This document shows, piece after piece, positions 1-9,245 of a stretch of 64,000 bases of DNA; position 1 is the stretch's first letter; the number at the start of each line of letters is the position of its first letter. The notes under the pieces were generated by a model. That model was given only the letters and a program-made list of their open reading frames with translations. It ran no database searches and was not told the origin of the DNA. Both the position numbers and the translations under genes were made by a program. The stretch lies in NCBI RefSeq assembly GCF_002835935.1, contig NZ_PJCF01000002.1:124001-188000 (forward strand). The letters run 5' to 3'. The stretch comes from Paraglaciecola sp. MB-3u-78. Lineage in GTDB: Bacteria > Pseudomonadota > Gammaproteobacteria > Enterobacterales > Alteromonadaceae.

Positions 1-402
1 AGTCTTGCCACCGCCCTTGAAAAATCAGGTGTGATACAACAGATTATGCAGTTAATTGGCCCATGGGCCAGCAGCGTCAGCCCTATATGGGCGCTAGTAA
101 TGGTATATGTATTAACCCTAATACTCACCGAACTTGTTACCAACAACGCAGCCGCCGCACTGATGTTTCCCTTAGCCTATGGACTGGTTCAAACCCTAGA
201 GGTGCCAATTATGCCTTTTGCACTGGCAGTCGCTTTTGCTGCCAGCGCTAGCTTTATATCACCCTATGGCTACCAAACCAATCTATTGGTATTTAGCGCC
301 AGTAACTATAAATTTAAACACTTTATTAAATTTGGATTGCCAATATCCATTTGTTATTCAAGCATAGTGTTAACCTTACTCAGTTATACATATGCTCTTT
401 AA
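1..402 (+). CDS. SLC13/DASS-type anion permease, C-terminal part
   Basis: The reading frame is open from base 1, so the gene starts outside the window and only about the last 133 residues are seen. The visible part has a TNNAAAALMFP motif followed by hydrophobic segments and a second re-entrant-like stretch (AFAASASFISPYGYQTN), then a final membrane helix. This pair of motifs is typical of the SLC13/DASS and related ion-transporter superfamily, whose members move dicarboxylates, sulfate or other anions through the inner membrane with a sodium gradient. Many relatives carry TrkA-C domains upstream, which would lie outside the window. The substrate cannot be told from this part. Confidence 0.8.
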   Translation, partial: SLATALEKSGVIQQIMQLIGPWASSVSPIWALVMVYVLTLILTELVTNNAAAALMFPLAYGLVQTLEVPIMPFALAVAFAASASFISPYGYQTNLLVFSASNYKFKHFIKFGLPISICYSSIVLTLLSYTYAL

Positions 403-474
403 CTAGTTTTTTCCCAAGGAGCAGTAGCTAAAAACGTCCACCCCAGCAAAATATATATTAGCCTATTCGGCAAT

Positions 475-665
475 TTAAATATAAAACTCTGGGATGGCTT
501 GGATCACTTTTTTGACGGTGCAAGTATTGGCGGCAGCAAGTAATCAAATGGTTCTGGATATGACTCATCTCCACCTGTCGATACACTCTGATCACTTATG
601 AGCTGATGATTGCCAAAATTTGCTTGAAATTTCTGCCCTTCAAGCAGAGTGATCTCTACATTCAT
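475..665 (-). pseudogene. Remnant of an OsmC/YcaO-domain fusion gene
   Basis: The reading frame starting at 665 gives MNVEITLLEGQKFQANF and continues to PEPFDYLL, which resembles the N-terminus of the OsmC-YcaO fusion proteins of gammaproteobacteria. Directly after FDYLL the frame changes, and the next frame reads CTVKKVIQAIPEF before a stop at 475. That phrase belongs near the end of the OsmC domain in the intact family. The middle of the OsmC domain and the whole YcaO part are missing, so this is an internally deleted and frameshifted relic. The intact protein would be several hundred residues long. Recognition rests on remembered family sequence, not on a search. Confidence 0.6.
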
Positions 666-885
666 ATCAAAAACCTTTGTTGTTAATCGAATCAAAGAGT
701 GTATTGCAGATAATGCTGAAACCGCAAGAGTCATTCGTCATGGATTATGCGCAGATCAAGTTAAGGTGGGATAACGTAAATAATGATGGCGACTGTGTAT
801 CTAGATTCTTATTTGTGCTTCGCAAGGTTTACTACTTAGTTTACTATGCGCCCCAAGAAATTTTAGCTAACAATACTAGGCAGAT

Positions 886-1629
886 ATGACCGCCAACGCA
901 CTCTATACAGACCTTTCAGGCTTTTATGATTTAATGTGTGTCGATATCGACTACCAAACACAAAGCAATTGCATTCGCAGACTACATCAGCTTTTTGGTA
1001 ACGACGGTAATACCCATCTTGATTTAGCCTGTGGAACGGGCCCACATGTCCGTCATTTCATAGATTATGGCTATCACGGTAATGGTCTTGATATAAATCA
1101 ACCTATGTTAGATTTAGCTAAAAAGCGATGTCCCGAAGCCTCTTTTTTTATGCAAAGCATGAGTGAATTCTGTGTGGATGAACCATTAGATTTAATCACT
1201 TGTTTCTTGTATTCCATACATTACAACGATGGTATTGAAAGACTAAAAAGTTGCATCGCAAGTGTACATCGAGCATTAAAAGCGGATGGTATTTTTTGTT
1301 TTAACGTAGTCGACAAACAAAAAATCAACAATAAACTATTTGTCAAACATACCGCTAAACAAGCAGACGATTTGTTCACCTTCAGCTCTGGCTGGTATTA
1401 CTCAGGTCATGGCGAAAAGCAGTCTTTGAAACTCAGTATTGAAAAAACAAATACTCAAAAAACCCAGCTATGGAATGACGAACATGGGATGGTTGCTTTT
1501 AGTTTTGATGAGTTGATAGACATATTGAAACCTTACTTCGAAGTCCATATTTTCGAACATGACTATGAAAAGCTGCTCCCCTATGACAAGCGCTCAGGGA
1601 ACGCCATTTTCACCTGTTTAAAAATTTGA
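886..1629 (+). CDS. Class I SAM-dependent methyltransferase
   Basis: This 247-residue soluble protein has the S-adenosylmethionine-binding motif I as DLACGTGPHVRHF (near residues 46-58), then an acidic residue at the end of strand 2 (GLDINQPML) and a motif like DLITCFLYSIHY for the post-II and post-III regions. This arrangement is that of small class I methyltransferases acting on small molecules or on ubiquinone-like substrates. The start at 886 follows a weak AGGCAG ribosome-binding site. It stands alone between a broken gene and a small membrane protein on the other strand, so context does not point to a substrate. Confidence 0.8.
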   Translation: MTANALYTDLSGFYDLMCVDIDYQTQSNCIRRLHQLFGNDGNTHLDLACGTGPHVRHFIDYGYHGNGLDINQPMLDLAKKRCPEASFFMQSMSEFCVDEPLDLITCFLYSIHYNDGIERLKSCIASVHRALKADGIFCFNVVDKQKINNKLFVKHTAKQADDLFTFSSGWYYSGHGEKQSLKLSIEKTNTQKTQLWNDEHGMVAFSFDELIDILKPYFEVHIFEHDYEKLLPYDKRSGNAIFTCLKI

Positions 1630-1699
1630 AGTAACCAAGCACATACTCACACTGTCCACTAGTCAGCTAATGTGCTGAATACATAAAGATTTCAAGCCA

Positions 1700-1891
1700 C
1701 TACGCACTGTAACGGCGTGATTTCAAAGGCGCTAATAACAAGTAGAAAACCCATGCGAACCAAGATACAAAAATTACCGCTAGGATCCATGCAATTTTTT
1801 CACCGCCACTAGTGCGATCAGAAACGCCAATAGAGATAATGGGAATTATCCAAAAGAAAAAAAACACTAAACCACATAAAAAACTAAACAT
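1700..1891 (-). CDS. Small two-helix membrane protein
   Basis: The 63-residue product has a very hydrophobic N-terminal helix (residues 2-20), a short loop with charged residues (SDRTSGGEK), a second helix (about 32-53) and a basic tail (KSRRYSA). This resembles the small inner-membrane proteins related to the N-terminal segment of phospholipase D-like and superinfection-immunity-like families. A GGAG ribosome-binding site lies eight bases before the ATG, which supports a real gene. Its role is unknown. Confidence 0.6.
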   Translation of the reverse strand: MFSFLCGLVFFFFWIIPIISIGVSDRTSGGEKIAWILAVIFVSWFAWVFYLLLAPLKSRRYSA

Positions 1892-2256
1892 TTTTAATAC
1901 TCCATTTATACCAACGTTGGTTAATCTAGTTGGAATAACTAGTTTGAATAATTATACAGAGCAAAGACTGTTCCAGAATTAAAGAGTAATAATTTCAATA
2001 GGATAGTGTTTATAGCTTAGTTTGATGTCAGGGCTTTTCGCCAAATAATCACAGTTTTCACCACACTATCACTAGTGTGCCACGTAATCCTACTAGTACA
2101 CCAATGATGCTACCCGACGCAAGGTTTACTGCCATGACCATAGTATTGCTGTTCATCTATAAACCTCACCGGGTATTTACCCAAGTAATGATTTTACAGC
2201 CATGTTTAACAACCGTGTTTTACAACCGTGCCTATAACATCGCTATACCGGTTGAT

Positions 2257-2648
2257 TTAGCCAGGAAACAATTGGTGTTTGCAATTAGAGCATTCATGTT
2301 TTTTACCTGCTGAATCAACTATTACTTCACCTTCTAACGCAACTAACCTAGCAATATCAGGCTTCATATCTTGCCATTCTTGTAGGTGTTTATCCATTTT
2401 GTCATTAGACTCAGATTTTTGTAAAGCGAGAATATTCGGTAACAGATCGTTCTGTGTTTCTTCTGGTAGTTTGCTCGTTGATCTTTGTTGAGAAGCCAGC
2501 ATGTCAGTTTTATTGGTCTTTGGAAGTTCATCATTCTGCAATCCAAGCCAGCTTAAATCGGGCATCATGTTTGCATCATACTGCATGCATTTAAGCCAAA
2601 TATAAGAGTCGATAAAGTGACTGTTTTTAATATGAAGTGACGGGTCAT
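2257..2648 (-). pseudogene. Frameshifted putative lipoprotein gene
   Basis: An ATG at 2648, with an AAAGGTG ribosome-binding site, opens a classic lipoprotein signal: basic MTRHFILK, a hydrophobic core and the lipobox LNAC, followed by SMMQT and a stop. The neighbouring frame takes over at the same place and encodes a hydrophilic tail of about 105 residues (PDLSWLGLQNDELPK ... CSNCKHQ). The total length is one base short of a whole number of codons, so a single-base loss near 2569-2590 would explain the split. Intact, this would be an exported lipid-anchored protein of about 130 residues with a CxxC pair near its C-terminus. I do not recognise its function. It could also be a sequencing error. 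Confidence 0.55.
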
Positions 2649-3072
2649 AATCATTACACCTTTGTCTAAAGACGTTTTCTAACCTTTGGTTAGTCTGTAA
2701 AATTTAGCGACCTAAGCATAGATAACTTTAATCATAGGGATTTTCTTAGTGTTTGCGGCTATAGGTAAAAGTAGATCATAGGAAAGAGATTTCGTTTGAA
2801 AAAACCCATATAGCTGCCACCCAGGATGGCGCAAATCGCAGCCCATACCTGTAAATTTAAAAAGCACTTAAACCGCCGTTTAAAAGCCTCCTCCACACAA
2901 CGAAGTATGTAGAATCTTATTCGAATTCAATTGTGAACTTGTAGTGTGTTGCAACTAGCTAACAACGAACAGGGCTATGCTTTTAACCAGCAAAAGATGG
3001 GAATTATGACGTAAGCCTGTATTATCCAGTTTTTCAGTCATAAACTTAAAATAACAATGAGTAGTGTGAATA
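2649..3072. other. Intergenic region, no gene seen
   Basis: This stretch lies between the divergent lipoprotein and oxygenase genes. A small inverted repeat (CTAACC-TTT-GGTTAG, about 2680-2694) lies just upstream of the lipoprotein gene. No convincing reading frame, RNA gene or terminator was seen. Promoters for both genes should lie here but none is clear by eye. Confidence 0.4.
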
Positions 3073-3783
3073 ATGTGGTTGAATGAAAAAAATGTAATCG
3101 AATCTGCGATATACGTATATCGAAATTCATTAAAACGCGCTTGCCCCAAGCATATTGTGATTGACGGCCTATTCAACCAAACCAATCTCGATGAGGTAAT
3201 CAAGGTTTTGCAACAACCCTGTGCTTGGCAAACTCAAAAACATACCTATAATGCATTATATGTCGATAACGCCCAGTGGCAAAAAGCCAACCACGAACAA
3301 CGCTTTGTAAAGCGAGATGTGTGGCAACGTGATGCCATAAGCGCAAAGACCACAGTAACCAATAACCTCCATTCAAACATAGCCCATGAATTTTTATCCT
3401 ATTTGCGTGGGAACGAATTTATGTCTTTATTATCACGCATTTTTAAAGTGTCACTCACCGATATGAATGTGGCTGAGCCTGAAATAAATACTAACTTTTT
3501 TCGCTTAGGCCCTAACGACTTCGTTGCCGAGCATGCTGATGATTCCCCCGGAAGAGAAGTCTGTATGTTGTTGTATTTAAACAAAGACTGGAACCCAAAC
3601 GATGGTGGAGAGCTGGTATTTATAGGTAAAAATGATGGGCCTATTCATATCTCGCCGCTACACAACCGCTGTGTACTATTTGATCCCTCCTCAACAGGCT
3701 CAGAACACTGGGTGAAACCATTAATCTCTGAATATGCTGATAAGTATCGCTATAACGTGACGAGTTGGTATTGGTCTGAATAG
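3073..3783 (+). CDS. 2OG-Fe(II) oxygenase (prolyl-4-hydroxylase-like)
   Basis: The 236-residue protein carries the iron triad of the 2-oxoglutarate dioxygenases: HAD in EHADDSPGREV, and a distal His in SEHWVKP, followed by an Arg (KYRYNVTSWYW) that would bind the 2OG carboxylate. The core has the double-stranded beta-helix pattern LLYLNKDWNPNDGGELVF and CVLFDP, as in P4H-like and Tpa1/ofd1-like enzymes. Such enzymes hydroxylate protein side chains or small molecules. The ribosome-binding site before 3073 is weak, and a later start is possible because the first 20 residues look unconserved. It converges with the P450/adenylation operon, so a link to that pathway is possible but unproven. Confidence 0.8.
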   Translation: MWLNEKNVIESAIYVYRNSLKRACPKHIVIDGLFNQTNLDEVIKVLQQPCAWQTQKHTYNALYVDNAQWQKANHEQRFVKRDVWQRDAISAKTTVTNNLHSNIAHEFLSYLRGNEFMSLLSRIFKVSLTDMNVAEPEINTNFFRLGPNDFVAEHADDSPGREVCMLLYLNKDWNPNDGGELVFIGKNDGPIHISPLHNRCVLFDPSSTGSEHWVKPLISEYADKYRYNVTSWYWSE

Positions 3784-4091
3784 TACTCTTTTATATTTAG
3801 TAAGTTAGATAACCATTTTAATTTCAAAACTTAGCTATCCCTCTGTTTAACTACTTTTAGAAGCAGCTAGCACTTATAGATGCCCAAAGCCCAATTAACT
3901 TCCTTTAGCAAAGTGGCAAGCTCACCTATAAAAGGTTAATTTTATAACTTACAAGAGAAAGCTTAGGTGCATAATTAGTCAGCTTAACCTTTAAAATAGT
4001 TTGTTCAGATAGTTGTTTCAATCAGTCAACACATCAAATAAGTTCGAACTTTATATAATTCAACGCTCCATTTTCACTGCTCATTTATCCG
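3784..4091. other. Intergenic region between convergent genes
   Basis: About 300 AT-rich bases separate the oxygenase from the convergent NRPS-like gene. No clear hairpin with a T-tract, reading frame or repeat was seen. Confidence 0.4.
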
Positions 4092-6794
4092 CTAACTTGT
4101 CGTATCCGAATCAAGCAACATATTAACGGACAACTCATCAGACAACCATTGCATCCAATCATCTACAAAAGGGGAGTCGAATAACAATAAATGTTTCGAT
4201 TCCACATAGCGAATTTCGGCATCATCATTCAAGATAGCAGACCAGACCTGATGACCGCCCTGACCTTTGGTAAACAGTAAACCAGCGCGTCCCTGATAAG
4301 GTTTTGGTGTATAACGTTGCAATTTCATGCGAGCAGCAAACCAGAATGCAGGCCAACGCTTTCTAGCCAAAAAAGCCTCAGAAATAGGATTATGCTTTCT
4401 AGGTAACAAATGGAATAAAGTGTATATAAACCATTGCACTATTCCTTTTTTGTTTAAAGGCTTGAGTATTAACTCAATCCAACCTCTAAAGCCATGTTCC
4501 TGCCGCAGTGGATTAATTGCATTAAGATAATGTAGGAGCTCCCAGTAAAATTCTCGCCATCGCTTCTGACTGGAGGCTGGTAAGTCTTTATCTAGTCTGG
4601 TGGCCGTGCCTACGACATTATTCGGCTTATAAGGATCGAGTAGAAATAGATACTCAATCTGATCTCCTTGCGCCGTCAACTGCTGTGAAATTTCTAGCGC
4701 TATAATTGCACCGAATGAAAAACCGGCGATTCTATAAGGTCCTTGAGACTGTTTCTCTTTAATGCCTTCAATAAAATAGCGGGCCATTGCTTCTATCGAA
4801 TTTTTACGAATTAAAGCTCCATCTTCTGTCCAATAAGTAATCATATAGAGAGAGCATGGCAAGCGCCACTTTCCTGCAAGTGATAAGTCCCCTCCACAAA
4901 AAAATAAAGGAGTTGAACCTGGTCTTTCCACCAAAGGAAATATGAAGTTCTTCTTGCCTTGAACTTGTTTATTCTTAAGGATGTCATCTATTCTCTTAGA
5001 GAAATCTCTAAGCAAAGGCACCTCAAGAACCAGTTGCATCGGCAGACGACAACCTACCTCAGCCTCAACTTCAAGTGTCATAGTAACCGCAGCTAATGAA
5101 TCCCCCCCCATAGCAAAAAAATGAGCATCGCCAGAAATGTACTCTACCCCCAACATACGTTGCCATATTCCAGCAACTATAGATTCTGTTGAGCAATTGA
5201 GTGCAACTTGTTTCGCTGGAACTTTTGCTGTTTGACTATCTGTCTGAGCCACTTCAGTCACTTCAGACATACGGATAGCGGTACGGTCAATTTTTCCGTT
5301 TCTGTCAATTGGCAATGATGATACAAATATAAATTTCGATGGGATTATTGACTGCCGTAGTTTTCCTTCCAAATCTTGGTACAAATCTGTTGACTGGCAG
5401 GTTATATTAGGTTGTAACACTATTGCAGCCATTATTGCTTTTGTGCCTGATGGCGTTTCATACCAAGTAGCTGCTACGTCTTTTACTCTATTATCTAGAT
5501 GAATAGCTTCTTCGACTTCTCGGGGCTCTACTCGCATACCGCGAATTTTCATCTGGTCGTCCAGCCGACCATAATAATGCAAAACTCCAGCGTTATCTTT
5601 TGATACCAGGTCACCGGTACGATAAAAACGCTGGCCTTGTATATGAATAAAACGCTCATGAGTTAACTTGGGTTGATTATGATAACCTCGAGCAAGGCCA
5701 ATACCGCTAATCAGTAACTCACCTTTTTCATTGTTTTCTACACTCTGATTATCAGAGTCAATTATCAAGGTGCCATATCCTCGGATAGCACTACCTATGG
5801 GAACTGAAATGCCAGACCAACTAGTAGTCCGCAGCTCTCCTGTCAATAGGTATGCTGTCGCCCAGACTGTAGCTTCGGTCGGTCCATATAAATTCCACGC
5901 TTGTTCAGCATATCTAATAAGCTTTTGAGCAATATGAGGATTGAGAGCTTCACCGGTACTAATAGCGACTCTTAGACGAGGGAAATTTGGTACTTCATTC
6001 AGTAGCATAGACCAAACAGAAGGACCTGTTTGTACAATCGTCACCTCTTTGTCATGCACTAAATCAGCCATGCCTTGAGGATCCAAAAGTATACTTTTAT
6101 CAGATAAAACAAGACTGCCGCCAATGATTAAAGGTAAAAATATTTCGACCACTGAAATATCAAAACAGATAGTTGTGCTGGCTAAGTAACGGTCTTGTGA
6201 TGTTACAGATAATAAATCTTGAGCTTGGAGTAACAAATTAGTGACAGAACAATGCTCTATTTGAACAGCCTTTGGCTCCCCACTACTACCTGATGTAAAC
6301 AAAAAATAAGCAAGATTTGATACTCTAGAAGAGGTTGGTATTTGTGTCGATGTATTTGTCAACGTTGCATCTGATAGTGGCAAAATATCCCGCACATCCT
6401 CGAATGTGTAATGACTTACATCGAACTCGCTTTCTGTCGCATAGGCTAAAACCGTAGACCACAGAGTAGTGTCGCCAACAATTCTAGTGCAGGCTACTTG
6501 TTCCAGAATGCGTAACACTCGTTTGGCTGGTTCTAAAGGATCTAGGGGCACATAAGCCGCCCCCACATTCCAAATACCTAATAGAGTACCAATAAGGTTG
6601 GAATTTCTGTGCATTAACACTGCAACAGGTGCTTCTGGCGCAATTTTTGTTTCAATCAAAAATTGACTGATGCCACATGCAAAGTCGACCAACTGCTGAT
6701 AAGTGGCATCACCATCCTCGGCAATTATGGCAACTTTATTTGGATGTAAAACACTTTGGCGAACAATTAATTCACTCGTAGTAACATCAGACAT
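4092..6794 (-). CDS. Single-module NRPS-like protein, A-T-TE
   Basis: The 900-residue protein has three domains. The adenylation domain (about 1-510) shows A3 LFTSGSSGEPKAV, A4 FDISVVEIF, A5 YGPTEATVW, A7 YRTGDLV, A8 GRLDDQMKIRGMRVEPREVE and A10 NGKIDR with the catalytic Lys. A carrier domain follows with GGDSL, whose Ser566 would take phosphopantetheine. A thioesterase of alpha/beta-hydrolase type ends it (GFSFG, Ser693; His in SKHLLLF). There is no condensation domain, so it should activate one amino acid, hold it as a thioester and release it. By-eye alignment to the gramicidin Phe domain gives a tentative pocket D-I-V-Q-I-T-L-V-W-K, which I cannot assign. Its ATG directly follows the P450 stop (TAAATG), so translation is probably coupled. 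No MbtH gene is nearby. Confidence 0.88.
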   Translation of the reverse strand: MSDVTTSELIVRQSVLHPNKVAIIAEDGDATYQQLVDFACGISQFLIETKIAPEAPVAVLMHRNSNLIGTLLGIWNVGAAYVPLDPLEPAKRVLRILEQVACTRIVGDTTLWSTVLAYATESEFDVSHYTFEDVRDILPLSDATLTNTSTQIPTSSRVSNLAYFLFTSGSSGEPKAVQIEHCSVTNLLLQAQDLLSVTSQDRYLASTTICFDISVVEIFLPLIIGGSLVLSDKSILLDPQGMADLVHDKEVTIVQTGPSVWSMLLNEVPNFPRLRVAISTGEALNPHIAQKLIRYAEQAWNLYGPTEATVWATAYLLTGELRTTSWSGISVPIGSAIRGYGTLIIDSDNQSVENNEKGELLISGIGLARGYHNQPKLTHERFIHIQGQRFYRTGDLVSKDNAGVLHYYGRLDDQMKIRGMRVEPREVEEAIHLDNRVKDVAATWYETPSGTKAIMAAIVLQPNITCQSTDLYQDLEGKLRQSIIPSKFIFVSSLPIDRNGKIDRTAIRMSEVTEVAQTDSQTAKVPAKQVALNCSTESIVAGIWQRMLGVEYISGDAHFFAMGGDSLAAVTMTLEVEAEVGCRLPMQLVLEVPLLRDFSKRIDDILKNKQVQGKKNFIFPLVERPGSTPLFFCGGDLSLAGKWRLPCSLYMITYWTEDGALIRKNSIEAMARYFIEGIKEKQSQGPYRIAGFSFGAIIALEISQQLTAQGDQIEYLFLLDPYKPNNVVGTATRLDKDLPASSQKRWREFYWELLHYLNAINPLRQEHGFRGWIELILKPLNKKGIVQWFIYTLFHLLPRKHNPISEAFLARKRWPAFWFAARMKLQRYTPKPYQGRAGLLFTKGQGGHQVWSAILNDDAEIRYVESKHLLLFDSPFVDDWMQWLSDELSVNMLLDSDTTS

Positions 6795-8123
6795 TTAATT
6801 TACAACTTCAGATTTAGAACAATGACGAGAGGCCAATACAACCGAAAAATTCGGTGCTGGCTCCCAGTGGTAACCTCCTCGCACACTAGTACCTTGATTA
6901 ACAGGTGTAACTCGATAACCACTAGCCAATGCTTGTAAAAAATAACCACCAAGAGACATAGCAATTCCGGCAAATGGACATTGATGGTTATCAAGCCCAA
7001 AAGGCGAATATTCGTCTGATGTAGGCCGAGAAGAAAGAAACCTCAATGGATCAAATTTAAATGGTTGCGAGAACACACTACTATTTTTGTGGATTTCCCA
7101 AAGACAAATCCGTGCACGCCAACCTTTAGGTATTAAAAACCCCTCAAATTCGATATCGTCTTTCACTTCACGCATCAATCGTTCACTTTGATCCATACGT
7201 AATGTCTCTTGAACAAACGCCTGTGTTAGCGCCCCAGACTCATCTACATCATTCGACTCTACTGATTTTGCAATACGACTCAAGTAACTTGGGGTATCAG
7301 CCGCGAATTTTGATATCCACCTGAATAGACCTTTCATATCGTAGCGGCCCATCTCTACCATATAGATAATATTACCCAAACTGGTATCGTCTAAAGTATC
7401 TTGCTTAACCATGTTATAGAAAATGCAATTAGGAACAGTCGCCTCACTATTAATAGTAACAGCTTGTGCCATCTTCAGAAGTTCATCTCGTAACGCATTG
7501 AAAGCACTAACCTGAGGTTCACCAATATTCCACACTAATCCGTGAGGTCCCAGCTGTTTAAACAAGCACATTAACCTACCATAATGCTCAATATCAGGTT
7601 TCACTCCGAAAAACACCCGCAATAACAACCCAGTAGCTATATCACTAAGTGCAGACATATAGGCGTGAGAGGTGTGACTTTCTTCCCTATTCTCTTCTGC
7701 AAAAGATTGTAAGCGTACAGCAGAAATAGCCACTAGAACGTCAGTCATATCACCGATAACCAGCGTGCTTACAGCTTCTTTTAACGCTTTGCGATACGCT
7801 TTATGTGTATTGCCTTCCATTTGACGCATGAACCCTTTAGGGAACAACGCAGAGACATCAAGGGTTACAGGACGCAGGTTGGCCGCATTTTCCTTCAGAA
7901 ACCGACGGCCTAATGGTAAACCCACTATACATACCATTGGCCCTTCAACATCTGAGGCACTAAAAATGGAACCATGAATATGGGCAAGTTTTAATAGAGC
8001 ATTGCGGTCATAACGTTCTGTTTCAGTTAATAAAACAGGTTTCCCAGGAGGTGGGAGGTTTGTGTTATCTTTGCTTAACCACAAGGTCAACACTTTAACT
8101 GCTTTGTTTATCAACCCCAGCAT
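6795..8123 (-). CDS. Cytochrome P450, atypical I helix
   Basis: The 442-residue protein has the K-helix ExxR (Glu306-Arg309 in QETLRM), the PERF-like region FDPLRFL, and the haem loop FGLDNHQCPFAGIAMS with Cys382 as thiolate ligand. The length and lack of an obvious membrane anchor fit soluble bacterial P450s. The I-helix oxygen-activation motif, normally AGx(D/E)T, appears replaced by MGRYD in VEMGRYDMKGLFRW, so the usual acid-alcohol pair is missing. It is the first gene of a two-gene operon and abuts the A-T-TE gene with no gap. Known pairs of P450 with A-T proteins hydroxylate the beta carbon of a carrier-bound amino acid; that role is inferred here. A GAAGG ribosome-binding site precedes the ATG. 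Confidence 0.85.
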   Translation of the reverse strand: MLGLINKAVKVLTLWLSKDNTNLPPPGKPVLLTETERYDRNALLKLAHIHGSIFSASDVEGPMVCIVGLPLGRRFLKENAANLRPVTLDVSALFPKGFMRQMEGNTHKAYRKALKEAVSTLVIGDMTDVLVAISAVRLQSFAEENREESHTSHAYMSALSDIATGLLLRVFFGVKPDIEHYGRLMCLFKQLGPHGLVWNIGEPQVSAFNALRDELLKMAQAVTINSEATVPNCIFYNMVKQDTLDDTSLGNIIYMVEMGRYDMKGLFRWISKFAADTPSYLSRIAKSVESNDVDESGALTQAFVQETLRMDQSERLMREVKDDIEFEGFLIPKGWRARICLWEIHKNSSVFSQPFKFDPLRFLSSRPTSDEYSPFGLDNHQCPFAGIAMSLGGYFLQALASGYRVTPVNQGTSVRGGYHWEPAPNFSVVLASRHCSKSEVVN

Positions 8124-8721
8124 GTAGTCAACCTTCGTTCAAATTTACTGCTTTCGAAATGCAACGAAAGCTTAGACGATTTATCAAATTTTTATAAAAG
8201 TAAATCAATGGTCATTCCGTACTTCTTTCCATTTGTGTAGTTCTTCTTATACTCACTTCTCACATTCAATATCTTATTGCACAATAACTGGATTGAAGTA
8301 AAACTACACTTAGCTTAATTATGTGATCCATCACTCCTTAAAAAAACATGTCTCTGTAAATAGCCTGCTACAACTTAATCTAGACACACAAAGTATCCAA
8401 TCGAAGCCTAATAAACAAGCTTAAAGTGATTGGGTATATTCTGCTCAATTGGTTTTTAAGTGAGGAATTCGTTACGTTAGGGGATTGAAGTGAGGCTTTT
8501 ATCCGCAGATTTATGATGTGTGTCCATTTAGATAGCTGTATGTAAGACTAGCGTGGATTTATAATCTCAGCGACTCTCTCTTTAAAGCTTAGATCTGAAT
8601 AAAACTGAGTCACCAAGTTTGAAGTATCGATCCCAGTGCGTTGCATTAACGGCCTTGTTGTAAATTGAGAAGGTTATTGTAAAAAGAATGTGAGTGAAAA
8701 AGAGTGATAAAGGATGGATAA
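8124..8721. other. Intergenic region upstream of the P450 operon
   Basis: Nearly 600 bases lie between the divergent end of the ppiC terminator and the P450 start. I see no convincing gene, tandem repeat or RNA. The length leaves room for a promoter and regulator sites for the P450 operon, but no regulator gene is adjacent. Confidence 0.4.
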
Positions 8722-8747
8722 AATCAGAGTTAACTTTAACTCTGATT
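8722..8747 (-). terminator. Hairpin downstream of ppiC
   Basis: A near-perfect inverted repeat of AATCAGAGTTAA with TTAACTCTGATT and a minimal loop lies 26 bases after the ppiC stop. On the minus strand it is followed by TTTT, so it can act as a factor-independent terminator, although the stem is AT-rich. Confidence 0.55.
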
Positions 8748-8772
8748 CTTAAGTGTTAAGGCTCTAGTGACC

Positions 8773-9051
8773 TTACTCTGAGCGTTCGGTGATTTCTAAT
8801 AAGTGATAACCAAATTGCGTTTTTATCGGGCCATGAACGACATTTAAAGCTTCATTAAAAACAACTTGATCAAATTCAGGCACCATCTGTCCTTGACCAA
8901 AATTGCCTAAATCTCCGCCCTGAGCACCAGAAGGGCATTGAGATTGTTTGGCAACATCCTCGAAACTCGCACCATTTATAATGTCTTGCTTCAACTCTGA
9001 ACATTTCTCTTCAGTCTCGACCAAAATATGACGTGCACTCGCTTTAGGCAT
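8773..9051 (-). CDS. ppiC: Parvulin-type peptidyl-prolyl isomerase
   Basis: The 92-residue protein is a single parvulin domain of the PpiC type. Typical phrases are ARHILVETEEK at the start, GGDLGNFGQGQMVPEF in the middle and THFGYHLLEI-like sequence near the end (here TQFGYHLLEITER). It has no signal peptide, so it acts in the cytoplasm, speeding cis-trans isomerisation at proline bonds. The length matches E. coli PpiC. It appears to be transcribed alone, with a hairpin after it. Confidence 0.93.
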   Translation of the reverse strand: MPKASARHILVETEEKCSELKQDIINGASFEDVAKQSQCPSGAQGGDLGNFGQGQMVPEFDQVVFNEALNVVHGPIKTQFGYHLLEITERSE

Positions 9052-9245
9052 AGGGTGTTTTTCCTGTTAATAAGATATAAAAATATAAATCGCTGAATAT
9101 AATCGGTAACCGATATTTTACGTGAATAGAGCAATATTCTCAATAGGGTGAAAGAGCCCTTAAAGTAGCGAGTTTAAAGGTACGTCAGGCAAATTTAGGC
9201 CTATAAAGCACTTTGGTAACAGGGCTGAAGTTAGGTTTCTATTTA

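Noticed and set aside
677-889. 70-codon plus-strand frame before the methyltransferase
   Set aside because: It overlaps the OsmC/YcaO remnant on the other strand, has no ribosome-binding site and no family-like pattern.
2077-2491. Plus-strand frames of 70-78 codons
   Set aside because: They overlap the lipoprotein gene in antisense and have compositions of shadow frames.
4092-8123. Bioluminescence or aryl-polyene type locus
   Set aside because: No luciferase, ketosynthase or reductase genes accompany the pair; motifs fit an A-T-TE protein and a P450 only.
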